Of a stretch of DNA of 14,910 nt, positions 14,145 to 14,910 are shown in pieces. This DNA is from Cyanobacteria bacterium UBA11370 (GTDB taxonomy: Bacteria; Cyanobacteriota; Cyanobacteriia; Cyanobacteriales; Coleofasciculaceae): NCBI GenBank assembly GCA_003486645.1, contig DNGI01000440.1:1-14910 (forward strand), in the 5' to 3' direction. The notes beneath the pieces are model-generated. The model worked only from the letters and a program-made list of their open reading frames with translations. It did no database searches and was not told the origin of the DNA. Within the stretch, counting starts at the first letter, position 1. Each line of letters starts with the position of its first letter. The position numbers were made by a program, and so were the translations under genes.

Positions 14145-14816
14145 TTACTGATAGGAGTGTAGTTGACTTAGAATGTAGCGCAATCGGTCATAATCATCTT
14201 TGAGTAAAATACTCAGAGTTCGTCCTGCTTGAACTAGCCAGTTGCGATCGCGTCGGATTTGATATACTTCTCGAATAGCTGCTGCGGTTAGTGCTTCGAC
14301 TGGCGCTCCAGTTACTTGTAAAAGGGTTCGCAAAAAATCTAATTGTTCGCTAAAGTGAAGAATTTCTGCGGCTTGACATTGATGAACTGCTTGATGAATT
14401 TGTGGGGGACGGGGTGGCAAATATTGATAAACTGGGCCTGTAGGATGTTCTGTACCATTTCTGTTTTCGACTGGAGGGGAAAATCCGACAATAGCAGCGC
14501 GAAACTCCGTTTTGAGCATTGCAAAAATCTGAGGTTGTTGTTCTCGTAATTCTGTAAGTGACAATCCTAATGCTCTGGCTCGGTGAACGGAATCAATGGG
14601 GCTGGTGGTAGCATAGTAAACTACTGCCATCACTTGATTGCCGGATTCTTCATCCATAGATTTTACCCAACTGCCAAACGCAGGCATAACGGGAAAGCTC
14701 AGATCTTCCGGCTCTAAACATTGTGCCAGAAATTCTGTTGTTGCTGTCTCGATCACCTCAGCAATGTGATGATCCGGGCGATCGCCAAGCGTAAACTGTG
14801 GTAAAGGAAGACGCAT
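14145..14816 (-). CDS. Conserved cyanobacterial protein of unknown function, possibly HAS-barrel-like
   Basis: I recognise this 223-residue protein as resembling a family widespread in cyanobacteria, but not its function. The N-terminal half (about 15-115) is beta-rich, with G-S-W-V-K at 48-52 and A-V-V-Y-Y-A-T-T-S-P-I-D-S-V-H-R-A-R-A-L-G at 64-84. This is reminiscent of the HAS-barrel found at the N-terminus of HerA-type ATPases, but no Walker motif is present, so it would be a stand-alone barrel. The C-terminal half (about 140-223) is helical, with a Q-A-G-R-T-L-S-I-L-L-K-D-D-Y-D-R-L-R stretch near the end. No signal peptide or membrane segment is seen. It starts with ATG and lies 170 bases upstream of the toxin gene on the same strand. 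The HAS-barrel link is from memory and tentative. Confidence 0.8.
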   Translation of the reverse strand: MRLPLPQFTLGDRPDHHIAEVIETATTEFLAQCLEPEDLSFPVMPAFGSWVKSMDEESGNQVMAVVYYATTSPIDSVHRARALGLSLTELREQQPQIFAMLKTEFRAAIVGFSPPVENRNGTEHPTGPVYQYLPPRPPQIHQAVHQCQAAEILHFSEQLDFLRTLLQVTGAPVEALTAAAIREVYQIRRDRNWLVQAGRTLSILLKDDYDRLRYILSQLHSYQ

Positions 14817-14820
14817 AATT

Positions 14821-14857
14821 TTGTTGTTAGTTGTTAGTTGTTTGTTGTTAGTTTTTA
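14821..14857. repeat. GTT-rich low-complexity tract
   Basis: Units TTGTTGTTAG and TTGTTAG, the same kind as in the pilus-gene spacers. It lies five bases upstream of the start of the 14145-14816 gene, in its presumed leader. Confidence 0.6.
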
Positions 14858-14910
14858 TACTTAGGACTTATGGACAACCTCTATCCGTAGTGGCGTGACA
14901 CACCTAAAAT

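Overview
This window looks like chromosomal DNA from a cyanobacterium, probably a filamentous one with a mid-40s GC content. Three things point there: the gene order pilB-pilT-pilC next to grpE-dnaK-dnaJ, a PilB with a C-terminal zinc ribbon, and twelve copies of the cyanobacterial palindrome GCGATCGC (HIP1). HIP1 is present in both flanks but absent from about 1.5 to 7.5 kb. Intergenic spacers also carry short GTT/AAC-rich low-complexity tracts and C-rich heptamer repeats, which are common in filamentous cyanobacteria.

Layout. (1) 23-6302, all minus strand, reading right to left: pilB (extension ATPase), pilT (retraction ATPase), pilC (inner-membrane platform), then two unrecognised genes. 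One of these encodes a soluble protein of about 196 residues. The other encodes a membrane protein of 301 residues whose last ~65 residues resemble the C-terminal beta domain of GrpE. (2) 6303-7035: a 733-base divergent spacer without a convincing gene; it ends in a strong 7+7-bp dyad just before grpE. (3) 7036-12642, plus strand: grpE, dnaK and dnaJ, each preceded by an inverted repeat, then a TusA-family protein and rsgA. The last three genes overlap by ATGA junctions (dnaJ/tusA-like, tusA-like/rsgA), so they are probably one translationally coupled operon. The first part is the Hsp70 chaperone cycle; the tail joins it to sulfur transfer and small-subunit ribosome maturation. (4) 12639-13974, minus strand: a tandemly duplicated HI1419/HI1420-type toxin-antitoxin locus. 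One complete toxin-antitoxin pair is followed by an in-frame fusion of an antitoxin N-terminus to a toxin C-terminus, and then by a second antitoxin almost identical to the first. (5) 14145-14816, minus strand: a conserved cyanobacterial protein of unknown role.

The observations most worth following are the antitoxin::toxin chimera and its repeat-flanked duplication, the heptamer repeat translated in frame inside RsgA, the GrpE-like membrane protein, and the structured leaders of the grpE/dnaK/dnaJ genes. There is no CRISPR array, rRNA, transposase, or tRNA that I can recognise.
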